DNA of 64,000 nt from positions 1 to 64,000 of the forward strand of contig NZ_FOCK01000002.1 of assembly GCF_900110085.1 (NCBI RefSeq), written 5' to 3'. Below are positions 52,407-60,560 of the stretch, one piece after another. Below the pieces are notes generated by a model. That model saw only the letters and a program-made list of their open reading frames with translations, searched no databases and was not told the origin of the DNA. Source of the stretch: Prevotella sp. ne3005. Lineage in GTDB: Bacteria; Bacteroidota; Bacteroidia; Bacteroidales; Bacteroidaceae. Within the stretch, counting starts at the first letter, position 1. Every line of letters starts with the position of its first letter. Both the position numbers and the translations under genes were made by a program.

Positions 52407-53429
52407 TTAGCGCTGAACGCGGCCGCTGGCGTTACCGCCGGCCAAGCTCTCCACCTCGTCAACAGATACCAGGTTAAAGTCACCATTGATAGTGTGCTTC
52501 AGAGCCGATGCAGCCACAGCAAACTCAAGGGCCTCACCTTGAGTGGCCTTGGTCAGCAATCCGTGGATCAAGCCACCGGAGAACGAGTCGCCACCACCTA
52601 CGCGGTCAATGATCGGATTAATCTCATAGCGCTTGCTCTGATAGAACTCTTTACCATCATAGATAAGGGCCTTCCAGCCATTGAACGTAGCACTGTAGCT
52701 CTCGCGAAGCGTTGAAACGACATATTTGAAGCCAAACTCCTTCATCATCTGCTTGAAGATTCCTTCGTAGCCGGCAGCATCGGTCTTACCACCCTCTACG
52801 TCTGCATCGGGCTTGAAGCCCAAGCACAGCTCTGCATCCTCCTCGTTACCAATGCAGACATCCACATATTTCATTAATGGGCGCATGATGGAGATAGCCT
52901 TCTCAGAGGTCCACAGCTTCTTACGGAAGTTCAGGTCGACAGAAACGGTCACGCCATGACGCTTGGCAGCCTCGCAGGCAAGCTTCGTGAGCTCAGCAGC
53001 CTTATCGCTGATGGCAGGTGTGATACCACTCCAGTGGAACCAAGCAGCTCCCTCCATGATTTTGTCGAAATCGAAGTCAGCAGGAACAGCCTCTGCGATA
53101 GCACTGTGTGCACGGTCGTAGATCACCTTTGAAGGACGCATCGAGGCACCGGTTTCAGCATAATAGAGACCAACACGGTCACCGCCACGGGCAATGAACT
53201 CAGTGTTCACGCCATAACGACGCATGGCATTGACAGCAATCTGTCCAATCTCATGTTTTGGCAACTTACTGACGAAATACGCCTCGTGGCCATAGTTGGC
53301 TACTGAAATAGCCACGTTAGCCTCACCACCACCAGGGATGATGCGGAATGATTCACTCTGAATGAAACGGTCGTTTCCCTGTGGGGAAAGGCGGAGCATG
53401 ATCTCGCCCAATGTTACGATTTTAGCCAT
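52407..53429 (-). CDS. kdgK: 2-keto-3-deoxygluconate kinase (PfkB family)
   Basis: A 340-residue ribokinase-fold enzyme. The N-terminal GEIMLRLSPQG and GGGEANVAIS segments and the C-terminal GGGDSFSGGLIHGL, with its catalytic Asp, identify PfkB. With eda downstream and uxaA across the divergent promoter, KDG is the likely substrate, phosphorylated to KDPG. It is read from a consensus promoter at 53480-53511. Confidence 0.9.
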   Translation of the reverse strand: MAKIVTLGEIMLRLSPQGNDRFIQSESFRIIPGGGEANVAISVANYGHEAYFVSKLPKHEIGQIAVNAMRRYGVNTEFIARGGDRVGLYYAETGASMRPSKVIYDRAHSAIAEAVPADFDFDKIMEGAAWFHWSGITPAISDKAAELTKLACEAAKRHGVTVSVDLNFRKKLWTSEKAISIMRPLMKYVDVCIGNEEDAELCLGFKPDADVEGGKTDAAGYEGIFKQMMKEFGFKYVVSTLRESYSATFNGWKALIYDGKEFYQSKRYEINPIIDRVGGGDSFSGGLIHGLLTKATQGEALEFAVAASALKHTINGDFNLVSVDEVESLAGGNASGRVQR

Positions 53430-53479
53430 TTTTCCTTGTTTTAACTATAGATTAAACATCATTTTTTCGTTTGCGACGA

Positions 53480-53511
53480 CAAAGATAGGGATATTTTTCC
53501 ATGTGACCAAA
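53480..53511 (-). promoter_or_regulatory. kdgK-eda promoter
   Basis: On the minus strand TTTG (53508-53511), 20 bp, TATCTTTG (53480-53487). It is divergent from the LacI-gene promoter. Confidence 0.8.
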
Positions 53512-53539
53512 TATTTAAGAGGATTTTAGCAAAAAACTT

Positions 53540-53556
53540 ACGGAAACGATTTCGAT
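53540..53556. promoter_or_regulatory. Candidate LacI-family operator
   Basis: GGAAACGATTTCG (53542-53554) is a near-palindrome with a central CG, the half-site style of LacI/GalR/CcpA operators (GAAA-CG-xTTTC). It sits between the two divergent promoters, 29 bp upstream of the kdgK -33 box and 23 bp upstream of the lacI-type -33 box. Confidence 0.55.
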
Positions 53557-53577
53557 TATAATATTTAGGTAAAGATG

Positions 53578-53608
53578 TTGGCGGTTTCAATTTTTATTCG
53601 TACCTTTG
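53578..53608 (+). promoter_or_regulatory. Promoter of the LacI regulator-uxaA-nhaC unit
   Basis: TTG (53578-53580), 20 bp, TACCTTTG (53601-53608), 19 bases before the ATG at 53628. Confidence 0.75.
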
Positions 53609-53627
53609 CAAAAAATATCGGAAGATT

Positions 53628-54695
53628 ATGGCAAAGGAGATTATTACAATTAAGGATATTGCCGCACACGCAGGTGTTTCAACAGGTACCGTAGACCGTG
53701 TGCTGCACAACCGTCCGAACGTTAGTAAGACTGCATTGGAGAAGGTAAACAAAGCTTTGGAAGAACTGGACTATCGTCCCAACATGTATGCCTCTGCCCT
53801 CGCCTACAACAAGACCTATAATTTCTACTGCGTGCTGCCTAAGCACGAACAGGATGCCTATTGGGACGAGATAGAGGAAGGTGCTCAGGCTTGTACCGAC
53901 TTCCGCCGCGACTTTGGCATCAACCTGAAGTTCATCTACTACGAGCGTTTCAATCCCCCTGCATTCACAAAGATGGTACGCGAATTCTTTTCGGCCAAGA
54001 TCGATGGTGTCATCATCGTTCCCTCCACATTGGAGCAGACCCAACGATTCACAGAGAAACTGATGGAGCGCAACATTCCTTATGTATTGCTCGACTCCTA
54101 CATGCCCGACCTGAAACCCCTCACCTTCTTTGGACAAGATTCTTTTGCCAGCGGTTATTTCGCAGCCAAGATGCTGATGCTTATCGCCAACAAAGAAAAA
54201 GAGGTGGCGCTGATGAAGCAGACGCGCGACGGAAAGGTGGGTTCCAAACAGCAGGCCAACCGTGAGACAGGCTTCCGTCATTATATGGTGGACCACTATC
54301 CTGACATCAAGATCACTGAGGTAGACCTGCCACTCGATGAAGAGAAGAAGGATTATGATGTCATTCTGGAGAAGTTCTTCAAGGAACACCCGCAGGTTCA
54401 CCATTGTATCACTTTTAATTCGAAAGCCCATATCGTCGGGGAATTCCTGGAAAAGACCAACCGCCGTAACGTTCAGATCATGGGTTACGACATGGTGCCC
54501 AAGAATGAGGTCTGCGTGCGTAATGGCAGTATCTCATTCTTAATTGCCCAGCATGCCTACCAACAGGGCTATGCCAGCGTCGACGCACTCTTCAATGCCA
54601 TCGTGATGAAGCGTGCAGTCAATCCCGTGAACTACATGCCCATCGAGATTCTGACGAGGGAAAACGTGGATTTCTACCGCAGGAAAGCAATATAA
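53628..54695 (+). CDS. LacI-family transcriptional regulator of hexuronate genes
   Basis: A 355-residue protein. The HTH and hinge are at 1-55 (ITIKDIAAHAGVSTGTVDRV, LEELDYRPNMYASALA), followed by a periplasmic-binding-protein-like effector domain (DGVIIVPSTLEQT; MGYDMVPKN). TVDRVLHNRPNVS follows the usual TVSRVLN pattern. Its position between kdgK-eda and uxaA-nhaC suggests control by an intermediate such as KDG or a hexuronate (inference). It probably binds the palindrome at 53542. Confidence 0.9.
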   Translation: MAKEIITIKDIAAHAGVSTGTVDRVLHNRPNVSKTALEKVNKALEELDYRPNMYASALAYNKTYNFYCVLPKHEQDAYWDEIEEGAQACTDFRRDFGINLKFIYYERFNPPAFTKMVREFFSAKIDGVIIVPSTLEQTQRFTEKLMERNIPYVLLDSYMPDLKPLTFFGQDSFASGYFAAKMLMLIANKEKEVALMKQTRDGKVGSKQQANRETGFRHYMVDHYPDIKITEVDLPLDEEKKDYDVILEKFFKEHPQVHHCITFNSKAHIVGEFLEKTNRRNVQIMGYDMVPKNEVCVRNGSISFLIAQHAYQQGYASVDALFNAIVMKRAVNPVNYMPIEILTRENVDFYRRKAI

Positions 54696-54718
54696 TTACT
54701 ATTATAAATAATAAAACA

Positions 54719-56212
54719 ATGGAACAAACAACTTACTTGAAAATTAATCCGGCCGACAGCGTTATTGTATGTCTGGAGGCCAAGAAGAAAGGAGCCATCG
54801 TTGAGGTGGATGGCCGCCAGATTGTCCTGAACCAGGACACGCCCGCAGGGCACAAGGTACTCATTAAAGATGCCCCAAAGGGCACCGACATCATTAAATA
54901 CGGTTATCCTATAGGTCATGCGAAGGAAGACTTGAAGGCTGGCGACTGGGTAAACGAGAATAATCTGAAGACTAATCTCTCTGGCACACTTGAATACACG
55001 TATCAGCCTGTAGACGAGACACTTGACATAGAAAAAGAAAACCGCACCTTTAAGGGCTATGTAAGGAAGAATGGCGATGTAGGTGTACGTAATGAGATTT
55101 GGATTGTGCCTACCGTTGGTTGCGTCAACGGCATTGCCGAACGATTGGTAGAAGAACTGAAGAAAGAGACGCATGAAGACGGCATTGATGCCATCCATGC
55201 CTGGCATCACAATTACGGTTGTTCACAACTCTCAGGCGATCATGAGAACACCCGCAAGGTGTTACGTGACATTTGTCTGCATCCCAATGCCGGAGCAGTA
55301 CTCGTGCTGAGTCTCGGCTGCGAGAACAACCAGCCCGATGATTTCATGGCTATGCTGGGCGATTATGACAAGGAACGTATCAAACTGCTTGTAACCCAGA
55401 AGGTTGACGACGAGATGGAGGCTGGCATGGCCATCCTGCGTGACCTTTACAACCTGGCCCGTCAGGACAAGCGTCAGGAGGTGCCCGTCTCGAAACTCCG
55501 TGTAGGTCTGAAATGTGGTGGTAGCGACGGTTTCTCAGGTATTACAGCCAATCCGCTCGTGGGTGAGTTCAGCGACTGGCTTGTGGCCCAAGGTGGTACT
55601 TCCGTACTGACAGAGGTGCCCGAGATGTTTGGTGCCGAGACGATTCTGATGAATCGCTGTGAGACAGAAGAACTCTTCAACCAGACGGTATCAATGATCA
55701 ACAATTTCAAGAACTATTTCCTCTCTCATGGTGAGCCTGTTGGTGAGAATCCAAGTCCTGGTAATAAAGCCGGAGGTATCTCCACCCTTGAGGATAAGGC
55801 TTTAGGATGTACGCAGAAATGTGGTAAGGCTCCGGTTAGTGGTGTGATGGAATATGGTGACCGTCTGGAGCACAACGGACTGAACCTGCTCTCTGCTCCT
55901 GGCAACGACCTGGTAGCTGCTACGGCCCTTGCCTCTTGCGGTTGTCACTTGGTACTCTTCACGACAGGACGTGGAACACCTTTCGGCACCTTCGTCCCAA
56001 CGATGAAGATAGCCACCAACCCCGACCTCGCCCGTAGGAAGAAGAACTGGATTGACTTCTCGGCCGGACAGCTCATCGAGGGTCGCACGATGCAGGAGCT
56101 GGTGCCCGAATTTATTGATAAAGTGTTAGCTGTGGCCAGTGGTGAGAAAGCCCAGAACGAGGCCAATGGCTACCGTGAAATATCCATCTTCAAAAACGGT
56201 GTGACACTATAA
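54719..56212 (+). CDS. uxaA: Altronate dehydratase (UxaA family)
   Basis: A 497-residue two-domain protein. The N-terminal SAF-like domain (about 1-100: YLKINPADSVIVCLEAKK, VLIKDAPKGTDIIKYG, IGHAKED) is followed by the catalytic domain (GYVRKNGDVGVRNEIWIVPTV, HHNYGCSQLSGDHENT, LKCGGSDGFSGITANP, GRGTPFGTFVPT). It dehydrates D-altronate to 2-keto-3-deoxygluconate, the KdgK substrate. uxaB and uxaC are not in the window. It follows the regulator by 23 bp. Confidence 0.93.
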   Translation: MEQTTYLKINPADSVIVCLEAKKKGAIVEVDGRQIVLNQDTPAGHKVLIKDAPKGTDIIKYGYPIGHAKEDLKAGDWVNENNLKTNLSGTLEYTYQPVDETLDIEKENRTFKGYVRKNGDVGVRNEIWIVPTVGCVNGIAERLVEELKKETHEDGIDAIHAWHHNYGCSQLSGDHENTRKVLRDICLHPNAGAVLVLSLGCENNQPDDFMAMLGDYDKERIKLLVTQKVDDEMEAGMAILRDLYNLARQDKRQEVPVSKLRVGLKCGGSDGFSGITANPLVGEFSDWLVAQGGTSVLTEVPEMFGAETILMNRCETEELFNQTVSMINNFKNYFLSHGEPVGENPSPGNKAGGISTLEDKALGCTQKCGKAPVSGVMEYGDRLEHNGLNLLSAPGNDLVAATALASCGCHLVLFTTGRGTPFGTFVPTMKIATNPDLARRKKNWIDFSAGQLIEGRTMQELVPEFIDKVLAVASGEKAQNEANGYREISIFKNGVTL

Positions 56213-56236
56213 AAGAATAAAGTAAAAGAGCAAAAA

Positions 56237-57511
56237 GTGAAGAAGGGACTCATCGCACTATCGCCATTAGGTGTGTTCATCGCATTCTATTTAGTCACCA
56301 GCATCATTGCTGGTGACTTCTACAAGATACCCATCACCGTGGCTTTTATGGTATCGAGTATCTATGCAATCATCATCTTTGGCGGTAAACCGCTGATGAG
56401 TCGTGTCAATACCTACAGTCGTGGTGCCGCCACCGAACAGATGATGCTGATGATCTGGATCTTTGTGCTGGCAGGTGCCTTTGCCAGTTCAGCCAAGGCG
56501 ATGGGCAGTATCGATGCCACCGTCAATCTGACACTCTCACTCTTGCCCCCACAAATGATTTTTGCGGGGCTCTTTCTGGCAGCCTGTTTCATCTCCCTGT
56601 CCATCGGTACCAGCGTAGGTACCATCGCTGCGCTGACACCTATTGCAGCTGGTATCGCAACGGAGACAGGCACCGATGTAGCCCTTATGACAGCAATCAT
56701 CGTCGGTGGTTCCTTCTTTGGCGACAACCTGTCGTTCATCTCCGACACCACTATCATGGCCACACAGACACAGGGATGCCGGCTACACGATAAGTTCCGT
56801 GTCAATGTCTTCATTGTAGCCCCAGCCGCCCTGACCATCCTGGTGGTCTATGTCTTCATGGGGCAACAGATGAGTGCTCCGCAAGCGATTCCACCGGTAG
56901 AATGGGTGAAGGTCGTTCCTTACCTGGCAGTCCTCGTGACAGCCATCTTCGGTATGAACGTGATGGCAGTGCTCACGTTGGGCATCCTTCTGACAGGTAT
57001 CATCGGTATATTGTCTGGAAGCTTCGACATTTACGGATGGTTTGGTGCCATGGGCGAGGGCATCCTCTCGATGAGCGAACTGATCATTGTGACGATGATG
57101 GCTGGAGGCATGCTGGAACTGATACGTGAACGTGGAGGTATCGACTTCCTGATATGCCAACTCACTCGTCGCGTAAGAAACAAACGGGGAGCCGAGCTCA
57201 GCATTGCCGCCTTGGTGTCGCTCGTTGATGTCTGCACCGCCAATAATACGGTGGCCATCCTTACTGTAGGCAGTATCGCCAAACAGATTGGCGACCGCTA
57301 TGGTGTCGATAATAAGAAATGTGCCTCCATCCTCGATACCTTCTCTTGTATGGTTCAGGGATTGATTCCCTATGGCGCCCAGATACTCATTGCCGCAGGA
57401 CTGACGGCCTTAAACCCCATCGCCATCCTGCCCTACCTCTACTATCCCTTTGTATTAGGCATTGTGGCCTTGCTCTCTATCTTCTTTCGTTATCCCCGTC
57501 GTTACTCATGA
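56237..57511 (+). CDS. Na+/H+ antiporter, NhaC family
   Basis: A 424-residue membrane protein with about 11 helices; the conserved block GTSVGTIAALTPIAAGIA and GGSFFGDNLSFISDTTIMA identify NhaC-type antiporters. The second half has the related NNTVAILTVGSIAKQI. The start is GTG 56237, set in an A-rich imperfect 7-bp periodic stretch (56212-56240). The position downstream of uxaA suggests Na+ balance for Na+-coupled uronate uptake, or organic anion exchange (the family includes malate/lactate antiporters). It overlaps the next gene by 4 bp. Confidence 0.88.
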   Translation: MKKGLIALSPLGVFIAFYLVTSIIAGDFYKIPITVAFMVSSIYAIIIFGGKPLMSRVNTYSRGAATEQMMLMIWIFVLAGAFASSAKAMGSIDATVNLTLSLLPPQMIFAGLFLAACFISLSIGTSVGTIAALTPIAAGIATETGTDVALMTAIIVGGSFFGDNLSFISDTTIMATQTQGCRLHDKFRVNVFIVAPAALTILVVYVFMGQQMSAPQAIPPVEWVKVVPYLAVLVTAIFGMNVMAVLTLGILLTGIIGILSGSFDIYGWFGAMGEGILSMSELIIVTMMAGGMLELIRERGGIDFLICQLTRRVRNKRGAELSIAALVSLVDVCTANNTVAILTVGSIAKQIGDRYGVDNKKCASILDTFSCMVQGLIPYGAQILIAAGLTALNPIAILPYLYYPFVLGIVALLSIFFRYPRRYS

Positions 57512-58329
57512 ATATCATCCAGCGTAATTTCTTCCGCCTGCTCCGAAGTGGCGCATTCAACATCAGCGAGCCTATCGAACCGATGTCAGTCTTCAAGTGG
57601 GAACGACTCTACCAGTTGGCCTTCATGCATCAGGTAGTGCCTTGTGCTTATGACGGACTGCTTAATTGCAAGTATCAGTTTACGGTGAAACTTTCTGACG
57701 CTCAATGGCAACAATGGCAAGATGCGACAAACACCGCCAGATGTCAGCAAGAGTCGGAGGAAGATGAGTTCTTGAGAGCCGACCACCTGACGAATCCCCT
57801 ACTTAACCATAAACTGCAGAATATCCTTGACGATGAACAGTCCGACATCATTTCGCGCCAGTTGCTGCTCATCATCCTCCGCATCGTGCGACATATCATG
57901 AACGAGGGGATGCCTGTCCGACAATTGATAGAGCTAGGAAAATTCCTCCGCCAAGAGGGGAAAAAGGTGGATCAGCCGACATTCATGAAATGGGTAGGCA
58001 ATCTCCACCTCTCTCCGATGTGCCAGTTGGAAGGCGAATTCCTCATACTGCTCTTCGGTTTTAAGAAAGAAGAACTGTTCTTCCTTGGAGATAAGACCAA
58101 TAAGAACATAGAAAAGATAGCACAAGAACTGATTGATTTTACGAACACCCGCTCACAGGACTGGTATTTCTCTCAGGACAATGACAGCATCTTTGTCCAC
58201 AACAGCAATACTTCAGCGATGTTCAGTCATGTGCGCCGTTCTGCCCGCTATTTCCGCTACTATCCTTCTGAGAGCGTCACAAACTTCTTTGCTTCGTTTG
58301 TCCACTCGCTCTCTCATATTGAGGAGTAG
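57508..58329 (+). CDS. Protein resembling NTP_transf_5 nucleotidyltransferases without the core motifs
   Basis: A 273-residue protein started at ATG 57508, overlapping the antiporter stop by 4 bp. The N-terminus (RNFFRLLRSGAF, WERLYQLAFMHQVVPCAYDGL) and the middle (MPVRQLIELGKFLRQEG) resemble the helical parts of the family that often sits in polysaccharide clusters. The catalytic strand with LKG and GDxD is not seen, so activity is doubtful. The last 18 codons overlap the 3' end of the opposite GH25 gene by 53 bp. Assignment tentative. Confidence 0.5.
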   Translation: MNIIQRNFFRLLRSGAFNISEPIEPMSVFKWERLYQLAFMHQVVPCAYDGLLNCKYQFTVKLSDAQWQQWQDATNTARCQQESEEDEFLRADHLTNPLLNHKLQNILDDEQSDIISRQLLLIILRIVRHIMNEGMPVRQLIELGKFLRQEGKKVDQPTFMKWVGNLHLSPMCQLEGEFLILLFGFKKEELFFLGDKTNKNIEKIAQELIDFTNTRSQDWYFSQDNDSIFVHNSNTSAMFSHVRRSARYFRYYPSESVTNFFASFVHSLSHIEE

Positions 58330-59197
58330 CCGTCTCTACGAGGTGGAAGTGCCGGAACCGTATTTCCTTGAGTCCGTGATTTCCCATAAACCGGCTTTTA
58401 TCCACATAGCCGCTGATACCCTTTAATCGTCCCTTACTGGTATATTGCCACATGGTGATATCACGCCCGTCTTCGAGTACGGGTTCCTCGGGCTGATACA
58501 TAGCTATCATCAGCTTATAGTCATTGACCTTACCCTGCAGATGCCAGTTGTAGAAATTCCGGAACGTATAGAGCAAGGGGGGCTGATGGTATTCTTTTTC
58601 CACCATACCCAGAAATTTGATCAGCGAGTCACAGAACTCAGCAGAAGGTAGTCCACCTGTCGTCTCAATATCTATCATGGGGATCAGGTCTTGTTCCGAG
58701 GGTCTGCATTGCATCTTGAAATTCCTCAACTGCTCAATGGCAGAGGTCTTCGGACGGAAGAAATGGTAAGACCCCACCTTGATACCGTGACGATGGGCCA
58801 ACTGGATGTTACGTTCATAACGGTCGTCAATACGGTCACCGCCCTCAGTAGCCTTCAGATAGACATACGACATCTTCGTATTCTGACCAACATGCTCCCA
58901 GAACACCTGACCCTGATAATGGCTCAGATCGATGCCATGAACATGACTACAGGTATCCTCACATTGCAGTTCGGAAGGTACGTAGAAAGGATCACGCAAA
59001 GTGGGGTCCACTGGTGTACGCTTCCTGGTCTTAGAACGGTAGCGGGCCGTGCGCTTATGCGATTTATGCTTTGCCCTTTTCACAGTACGGACGGTCTTTT
59101 GACGACTACGGGCTTTATGACGTGAGCGCTGGGCATAAGCATCGCCAACAAAAATGGCTAAAAGCATGACGGCCAGCAAAATATATATCTTTTTCAT
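58277..59197 (-). CDS. Secreted GH25 lysozyme with strongly basic N-terminal segment
   Basis: A 306-residue protein. The signal peptide (residues 1-22, ending AYA-Q) is followed by a Lys/Arg-rich segment (23-62, few acidic residues) that could bind cell-wall polymers or nucleic acid. The GH25 barrel begins at HGIDLSHYQG (Asp90), continues through YVYLKATEGG and SYHFFRP, and has the catalytic pair in IDIETTG (Asp176, Glu178). It cleaves MurNAc-GlcNAc bonds. The C-terminal 25 residues extend past the expected fold end into the overlap with the convergent gene. Confidence 0.9.
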   Translation of the reverse strand: MKKIYILLAVMLLAIFVGDAYAQRSRHKARSRQKTVRTVKRAKHKSHKRTARYRSKTRKRTPVDPTLRDPFYVPSELQCEDTCSHVHGIDLSHYQGQVFWEHVGQNTKMSYVYLKATEGGDRIDDRYERNIQLAHRHGIKVGSYHFFRPKTSAIEQLRNFKMQCRPSEQDLIPMIDIETTGGLPSAEFCDSLIKFLGMVEKEYHQPPLLYTFRNFYNWHLQGKVNDYKLMIAMYQPEEPVLEDGRDITMWQYTSKGRLKGISGYVDKSRFMGNHGLKEIRFRHFHLVETATPQYERASGQTKQRSL

Positions 59198-59219
59198 TAT
59201 CGTTTTTCTTATTTAGCTG

Positions 59220-59247
59220 CAAAGATAATAAAAATTGTGAATTCCAA
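59220..59247 (-). promoter_or_regulatory. GH25 gene promoter (non-standard spacing)
   Basis: TATCTTTG on the minus strand (59220-59227); TTG at 59245-59247 gives a 17-bp spacer, shorter than the usual 19-21. Confidence 0.5.
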
Positions 59248-59270
59248 GCCATGATTTCTTATTTATTTTG

Positions 59271-59278
59271 TACCTTTG
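59271..59278 (+). promoter_or_regulatory. -7 box of the clostripain-type gene
   Basis: TACCTTTG, 16 bases before the ATG at 59295; the -33 region is AT-rich without a clear TTTG. Confidence 0.6.
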
Positions 59279-59294
59279 CCGAAAATATTGATAT

Positions 59295-60560
59295 ATGAAG
59301 AAGATTCTGATTACCATATTCCTATTAGGTACCCTCTGCTCCTGTCATCACAATGATGATGAATCGGATGATACCATTGCTCGCAGGACGGTCTTTATTT
59401 ACATGGCTGCAGAGAATAATCTGGCATCATTTGCTGATGATGACCTCGATGAAATGAAAGAAGGTTCAAAGTCTCTTGCCCAAGATCAGAACCTGGTGAT
59501 TTATATCGACCGCGCCCAATCAAGCACCCCACCATTCTTAGCCCGCATATACAAGGGAGAGCTCATCGATACGCTCTTCATGCCAGAAGGGCTTGCCGCT
59601 GATCCCACCGTATTGAGACATGCCCTGGCGAAGGCAAAGGAACTGTATCCTGCCAAGAGTTACGGTCTGATACTATGGGGGCATGGCTCCGGATGGCTCA
59701 TTTCCGAAAGCGACTCTATCTCACGCGCCAGCAGCAGGGCCTACGGAGGTTCCACGGGCGACAATACCTCGTATGGCTCTGGCAAATATTGGATGAACAT
59801 CCCCGAGATGACAGAAGCCATCGAAACAGCCATGGGCAACGACAAACTGAAGTTCATCTTTGGCGACTGTTGTAGTTTCGCCTGTTTAGAGGTGGCCTAT
59901 GAGCTGAGAAATGTCACCGACTACGTGTTAGGATCTCCCGCAGAAGTACCCGACATGGGAGCACCTTTCGAGCTGACTGTGCCGGATATGTTTGTTGAGA
60001 ATGATGACTACAGCAGGCTTATCGACCACTATTATGATTATTATTTTGACGTGTTCCAAAACAAGAAGAACATGTATTATAATCACACCCCAGGTGATCT
60101 GGCAGGGTACAGTCTGCCTTTGGCAGCTATCAAGACCAGCGAATTAGACAATCTGGCAACGGCTACGGCACGTCTGCTCAACACCATTGCAGATAAAGTC
60201 AGCACCTCTGGTAATCTCAATCTTGAAAACGCCATGTACTATGCCATGTATGGAAGTTATCGCTATTCGTATGATGTGGGCAATGTCCTTAAGCTGAATG
60301 TAGCATCGGAAGATTTTGACAACTGGAAAAAAAACTTTGACAAAGCGGTGCCACACAGGAAATACTCTTCCAAATGGATGAGCGCCGTCTCCCTGTTGAT
60401 TAGCGAGATGGATGATTTCAATGTGCAGGAAGAGGATTGCAGTTGCGTGAGTATGTTCTTCCCCAGCAACACCTATGATCATACACGCCCCAACTGGAAC
60501 AAGGCCATACAGACCTATCAGTGGGATAGCATCATCCAATGGGCCCAATACGGCTGGTGA
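59295..60560 (+). CDS. Clostripain-type (C11) cysteine peptidase lipoprotein
   Basis: A 421-residue protein with a lipobox-like signal (LGTLCSCHH; Cys15 or Cys17). The caspase-like fold is recognised by VFIYMAAENNLAS, LILWGHGSGW (catalytic His130) and FGDCCSFACLEVAYEL (Cys193, in the place of DAC). Family C11 enzymes cut after Arg or Lys. The next gene (gldE) ends on the opposite strand at the very next base, with no spacer or hairpin. The natural substrate is unknown; an envelope or nutritional protease role is possible. Confidence 0.88.
   Translation: MKKILITIFLLGTLCSCHHNDDESDDTIARRTVFIYMAAENNLASFADDDLDEMKEGSKSLAQDQNLVIYIDRAQSSTPPFLARIYKGELIDTLFMPEGLAADPTVLRHALAKAKELYPAKSYGLILWGHGSGWLISESDSISRASSRAYGGSTGDNTSYGSGKYWMNIPEMTEAIETAMGNDKLKFIFGDCCSFACLEVAYELRNVTDYVLGSPAEVPDMGAPFELTVPDMFVENDDYSRLIDHYYDYYFDVFQNKKNMYYNHTPGDLAGYSLPLAAIKTSELDNLATATARLLNTIADKVSTSGNLNLENAMYYAMYGSYRYSYDVGNVLKLNVASEDFDNWKKNFDKAVPHRKYSSKWMSAVSLLISEMDDFNVQEEDCSCVSMFFPSNTYDHTRPNWNKAIQTYQWDSIIQWAQYGW

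Noticed and set aside
56212..56240. A-rich 7-bp periodicity before nhaC
   Set aside because: The units are irregular and no inverted partner is found, so it is not called an array like those at 7, 11 and 13.6 kb.
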